Position numbers and translations under genes: made by a program. This document shows, in pieces, positions 60,535 through 64,000 of a stretch of 64,000 bases of DNA. Position 1 is the stretch's first letter. Every line of letters starts with the position of its first letter. Under the pieces are notes generated by a model that did no database searches, was not told the origin of the DNA, and saw only the letters and a program-made list of their open reading frames with translations. Origin of the DNA: Streptomyces solicavernae (GTDB lineage: Bacteria > Actinomycetota > Actinomycetes > Streptomycetales > Streptomycetaceae); assembly GCF_029968095.1 (NCBI RefSeq), contig NZ_JASCIR010000011.1, forward strand, positions 1 through 64,000, read 5' to 3'.

Positions 60535-63500
60535 GTGACCAGTGTTCTGATCGCCAACCGAGGCGAGATCGCCGTCCGCGTCGTCCGTGCCGCACGCGCC
60601 TCGGGGCTGCGGCCGGTCGCGGTGCACACGCCGGGCGACCGGGACGCGCTGCACGTACGCCTGGCCGACGAGGCGCACGAACTGGCCGGCGGCGACGGCG
60701 CGGGCGCCGGCTACCTGGACGCCGAGCAGCTGGTCGCCGTGGCTCGGCGGGCCGACTGCGCACTGGTCCACCCCGGCTACGGATTCCTCAGCGAGAACGC
60801 CGAGTTCGCCCGGCTCTGCCGCAAGGCCGGGCTCACCTTCGTCGGCCCCTCACCCGAGGTCCTGGCCGAGTTCGGCGACAAGGCGCGGGCGCGGGCGCTC
60901 GCCGAGGCCCAGGGGGTCCCGGTGCTGCGGGCCACCCCGGCCGGTACGACGCTCGACGGGGCGGCCGCGTTCCTGGCCCACCTCGGTCCCGCCGCGGCCG
61001 TGATGGTCAAGGCGGCCTCGGGCGGCGGCGGCCGCGGCATGCGCGTCGTACGGCGGCCCGAGGAGCTTGCGGAAGCCTTCGCGCGGTGCCGTTCCGAGGC
61101 CGAACGGGCCTTCGGCGACGGGGCGTTGTACGTGGAGGAGCTGCTGGAGTCGGCCCGGCACGTCGAGGTGCAGGTGCTCGGCGACGGCAGCGGCGCCGTC
61201 AGCCATCTGTGGGACCGGGAGTGCACGGTTCAGCGGCGGCACCAGAAGCTGATCGAGGTGGCGCCGTGCACGACCCTCCGCCCGGCGGAGCGTGCGCCCC
61301 TGCTCGACGCGGCCCGCCGGATGGCCGGCGCCGTCGGCTACCGGGGCCTCGGCACCTTCGAGTTCCTGGTCGACTCCCGCGACCCCGGCCGCTGGTACTT
61401 CATGGAGGCCAACCCGAGGGTCCAGGTCGAGCACACCGTGACCGAGGAGGTCACCGGGGTCGACCTGGTCGCCGCCCAGCTGGACGTCGCCCTCGGCCGC
61501 ACCCTGGACGACCTCGGCCTCACCCAGGACGCCGTCCCGGAGCCGCGCGGCGTCGCCGTGCAGGCGCGGGTCAACCTGGAGACGCTGCGGCGCGACGGCA
61601 CCGCGCGCGCCACCTCCGGCCGCATCGAGGTCTTCGAGGTGCCGACCGGACCCGGCGTGCGCGTCGACACCCACGGGCACGCGGGCCTGGTCGCCGACGG
61701 CCGGTACGACTCGCTGCTCGCGAAGGTGATCGTGTCCACGCCCCGCGGCGGGCTCGACCGGGCCGCCGCACGCGCGGCGGCCACGCTCGCCGAGTTCCGC
61801 GTCGAGGGCCCCGCCACCAACATCCCCGCCCTGCGCGCCATCCTGGACCACCCGGCGTTCCGCACCGGCGAGGCCACCACCCGCTTCGTGGACGACCACC
61901 TGGACACGCTCCTGCCCGCCGAGACCGCCGCGACCGCCGAGACCGCCGAGACCGCCGAGACCGCCGGGACCGCCGAGACCGCCGGGACCGCCGAGACCAC
62001 CGAGCCGGAGGAACGGGCCGACGGCACCGACGTGTGCGCGGACTTCGTCGCCACCGTCGTCTCCGTGCCCGTACAGGCGGGCGAACGCGTCGCCGCGGGC
62101 GCGCCGTTGGTGGTCCTGGAGTCCATGAAGATGGAGCACGTCGTCGCCGCGGACGTCGCGGGCACCGTGCGCGAGGTGCGGGCCGCCGTCGGGGAGACGG
62201 TCGCCGAGGGCGGGCTGCTGCTGCGCCTCGAACCGGACGCCGGTCAGCACGAACAGTGCGACGTGGCCGAGGAGTTGGACCTCGACGCGATCCGTCCCGA
62301 CCTCGCGGAGACCGCGCGGCGGCACGCCGTCGGCCGCGACGAGAACCGGCCCGAAGCGGTCGCCCGCCGCCACGCCACCGGCCACCGCACCGCCCGCGAG
62401 AACGTCCAGGACCTGTGCGACGAGGGCTCCTTCGTCGAGTACGGCGCGCTCGCCGTGGCCGCCCAGCGCCGCCGCCGCTCCCTCGACGACCTGATCGCCA
62501 ACACCCCCGCCGACGGCATGGTCACCGGGGTCGGCCGGGTCAACGCCGCCCGCTGCGTGGTCATGGCGTACGACTACACGGTCCTCGCCGGAACCCAGGG
62601 GCACGTCAACCACCACAAGACCGACCGGATGCTCGAACTCGCCGAGCGGCAGCGGATTCCCGTGGTCCTCTTCGCCGAGGGCGGCGGCGGACGGCCGGGC
62701 GACACGGACAGCAACACCGCCTCCGGCCTGGACGTGCCGACGTTCGCCACGATGGGCCGGCTCAGCGGCGCCGTGCCCACCGTCGGCATCGCCTCCGGCC
62801 GCTGCTTCGCGGGCAACGCCGCGCTGCTCGGCTGCTGCGACGTCATCATCGCCACCGAGGACGCCAACGTCGGCATGGGCGGCCCGGCGATGATCGAGGG
62901 CGGCGGCCTCGGCCGCTACCGGCCAAAGGAGGTCGGCCCGATGTCCGTGCAGGTGCCGAACGGCGTCGTCGACGTCCTGGTGGCCGACGAGGCCGAGGCC
63001 GTCGACGTGGCCCGCCGCTACCTGTCGTACTTCCAGGGCCCGACGGGAAGCTGGACGGCCCCCGACCCGCGCGCGCTGCGGCACGTGGTCCCCCAGAGCC
63101 GGGTGCGGGTGTACGACGTGCGCGCGGCCGTGCGCGGGATCGCCGACGCGGACTCGGTCCTGGAACTGCGCCCCGCGTTCGGGCGGAGCGTCGTCACCGC
63201 CCTGGTCCGGGTCGAGGGCCGCCCGATGGGCCTGATCGCCAACGACCCCGCCCACCTCGGCGGCGCCATCGACTCGCCCTCGGCCGACAAGCTCGCCCGC
63301 TTCCTGCAGCTCTGCGACGCGCACGGCCTGCCGGTGGTGTCCCTGTGCGACACCCCGGGCTTCATGGTCGGCCCGGACGCCGAACACACCGCGACGGTAC
63401 GGCACTTCAGCCGGCTCTTCGTGGTCGGCGCCCACCTGCGGGTGCCGGTGGTGGCGGTGGTGCTGCGCAAGGCGTACGGGCTCGGCGCGATGGCGATGGT

Positions 63501-63819
63501 CGGCGGCGGCTTCCGTACCCCGGCCGCCACCGTGGCCTGGCCCACGGGCGAGGTCGGCCCGATGGGCCTGGAGGGCGCGGTACGGCTCGGCTACCGGCGG
63601 GAGCTGGCGGCGATCGACGACCCGGCCGCCCGGCAGCGCGCCTTCGACGAGCTGGTCGCCGAGCACTACGACCGCGGCAAGGCGGTCAACGCGGCCACCG
63701 TCTTCGAGCTGGACGACGTGATCGACCCGGCGGACACCAGGGCCTGGATCGCCGGGACGCTGCCGTCCGCGACCGGTCAACTGCCGCCCGGCCGCCGGTC
63801 GTTCGTGGACACCTGGTGA
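60535..63819 (+). CDS. Single-chain biotin-dependent acyl-CoA carboxylase
   Basis: A 1094-aa polypeptide that combines all parts of an acyl-CoA carboxylase. Biotin carboxylase (about 1-450): MTSVLIANRGEIAVRVVRAA, KAASGGGGRGM, EANPRVQVEHTVTEE. Biotin carrier with K532 in ESMKMEH. Carboxyltransferase (about 570-1094): HRTARENVQDLCDEGSFVEY, and GRCFAGNAALLGCCD. The GTG at 60535 follows GGAGAA. Between carboxylase and carrier lies a repeat of Thr-Ala-Glu. Architecture resembles the single-chain long-chain acyl-CoA carboxylase of mycobacteria; substrate unknown. It could carboxylate propionyl-CoA made from steroid side products, but that is speculation. Confidence 0.9.
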   Translation: MTSVLIANRGEIAVRVVRAARASGLRPVAVHTPGDRDALHVRLADEAHELAGGDGAGAGYLDAEQLVAVARRADCALVHPGYGFLSENAEFARLCRKAGLTFVGPSPEVLAEFGDKARARALAEAQGVPVLRATPAGTTLDGAAAFLAHLGPAAAVMVKAASGGGGRGMRVVRRPEELAEAFARCRSEAERAFGDGALYVEELLESARHVEVQVLGDGSGAVSHLWDRECTVQRRHQKLIEVAPCTTLRPAERAPLLDAARRMAGAVGYRGLGTFEFLVDSRDPGRWYFMEANPRVQVEHTVTEEVTGVDLVAAQLDVALGRTLDDLGLTQDAVPEPRGVAVQARVNLETLRRDGTARATSGRIEVFEVPTGPGVRVDTHGHAGLVADGRYDSLLAKVIVSTPRGGLDRAAARAAATLAEFRVEGPATNIPALRAILDHPAFRTGEATTRFVDDHLDTLLPAETAATAETAETAETAGTAETAGTAETTEPEERADGTDVCADFVATVVSVPVQAGERVAAGAPLVVLESMKMEHVVAADVAGTVREVRAAVGETVAEGGLLLRLEPDAGQHEQCDVAEELDLDAIRPDLAETARRHAVGRDENRPEAVARRHATGHRTARENVQDLCDEGSFVEYGALAVAAQRRRRSLDDLIANTPADGMVTGVGRVNAARCVVMAYDYTVLAGTQGHVNHHKTDRMLELAERQRIPVVLFAEGGGGRPGDTDSNTASGLDVPTFATMGRLSGAVPTVGIASGRCFAGNAALLGCCDVIIATEDANVGMGGPAMIEGGGLGRYRPKEVGPMSVQVPNGVVDVLVADEAEAVDVARRYLSYFQGPTGSWTAPDPRALRHVVPQSRVRVYDVRAAVRGIADADSVLELRPAFGRSVVTALVRVEGRPMGLIANDPAHLGGAIDSPSADKLARFLQLCDAHGLPVVSLCDTPGFMVGPDAEHTATVRHFSRLFVVGAHLRVPVVAVVLRKAYGLGAMAMVGGGFRTPAATVAWPTGEVGPMGLEGAVRLGYRRELAAIDDPAARQRAFDELVAEHYDRGKAVNAATVFELDDVIDPADTRAWIAGTLPSATGQLPPGRRSFVDTW
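61919..61998 (+). repeat. 9-bp coding repeat in carboxylase linker
   Basis: GAGACCGCC/GGGACCGCC units repeat about eight times in frame, encoding Thr-Ala-Glu/Gly between the biotin carboxylase and carrier domains. Confidence 0.85.
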
Positions 63820-63822
63820 GCG

Positions 63823-63868
63823 GGCGTACGCACGCAACCGTCACCCGTGAGCGTACGCACGCAACCGT
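63823..63868. repeat. 18-bp direct repeat x2
   Basis: GCGTACGCACGCAACCGT occurs twice, about 27 bp apart, between the carboxylase stop and the next gene. Function unknown; possible duplicated operator or slippage product. Confidence 0.7.
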
Positions 63869-63887
63869 GACTGTGGAGGAGCGCCCC

Positions 63888-64000
63888 TTGGACCCCCTGG
63901 ACCCCCTGGACCCCCTGGACCCCCTGAACAGTGAGAAGCTGGAGCAGTACCTGCGTGACCTGCGCACCCGGCAGGCCGCCTCCCGCCCGCCCGGCATCCC
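63888..64000 (+). CDS. Partial gene at right window edge
   Basis: Open frame running off the window. The TTG at 63888 is 6 nt after GGAGGAG; a GTG at 63873 is also possible. It starts with LDPL repeats (9-bp units GACCCCCTG x4), then NSEKLEQYLRDLRTRQAASR, a helical stretch. Not recognised. It may be cotranscribed with the carboxylase gene. Confidence 0.5.
   Translation, partial: MDPLDPLDPLDPLNSEKLEQYLRDLRTRQAASRPPGI

Noticed and set aside
60850..63837. A 995-codon minus-strand frame opposite the carboxylase
   Set aside because: Its translation is rich in Gly/Arg/His/Val without any fold motif, while the plus strand encodes a complete carboxylase.

Overview
The window is a very GC-rich actinomycete chromosome segment, most probably Streptomyces. 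The signs are strong G/C bias at third codon positions, frequent GTG/TTG starts, ATGA-coupled genes, a c-di-AMP (ydaO-type) riboswitch before a LysM lytic transglycosylase, and three copies of a CCCC-GAAA-GGGG intergenic element familiar from Streptomyces genomes. I see no rRNA, tRNA, IS element, prophage or CRISPR array. All assignments come from reading the sequence and from family knowledge; no database search was run.

The centre (about 18.7-54.2 kb) is a steroid catabolism locus. (1) A ring C/D (HIP) block runs from 18.7 to 35.6 kb. fadE30-ipdF-kstR2-fadA6 is divergent from an operon of a crotonase, fadE31, two further fadE genes and an MHS-type transporter. echA20-ipdA-ipdB-ipdC is divergent from two SDR genes. 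Content and order closely match the KstR2 regulon of Mycobacterium tuberculosis, and both divergent promoters carry the same KstR2-like operator. (2) A ring A/B block runs from 35.9 to 54.2 kb: hsaE-hsaG-hsaF-kshA-small ORF-kshB, two SDRs, an esterase, a Baeyer-Villiger monooxygenase, kstD, hsaA-hsaD-hsaC-hsaB and a 3-alpha-HSD-like SDR. Together these can take androstenedione-type steroids through 9,10-seco cleavage to HIP and then to central metabolites. No sterol side-chain or Mce4 import genes are present. The monooxygenase plus esterase suggests use of C20-keto steroids such as progesterone.

Two things stand out. Four promoters of the ring A/B block share a palindrome, TTCCC-N7-GGGAA, unlike the KstR motif, and its regulator is not in the window. 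At about 46.54 kb a deletion joins a beheaded FadD3-like ligase gene to a beheaded hsaA paralogue, removing both promoters.

The left flank (1-18.7 kb) holds the riboswitch-controlled lytic enzyme, an acyl-CoA ligase, a TetR protein with two TetR domains in one chain, a latex-clearing protein (Lcp) homologue with its diagnostic residues, and a same-strand catabolic cluster of unknown substrate (alpha/beta hydrolase, MFS, TauD-like dioxygenase, quinone reductase, BKACE) beside an AraC-type regulator. A second DUF2236 gene divergent from a TetR gene, a DUF998 protein, an EmrB/QacA-type exporter, a PH-like protein and a two-domain VOC protein follow. The right flank (54.2-64 kb) is mostly general: SPW protein, MalY-like aminotransferase, HhH-GPD protein, DJ-1/PfpI protein, HPP protein, cyclophilin, DedA-like protein, VOC protein, a single-chain biotin-dependent acyl-CoA carboxylase and a gene cut by the window edge. 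Short tandem repeats are unusually common, both between genes and as in-frame low-complexity peptides.
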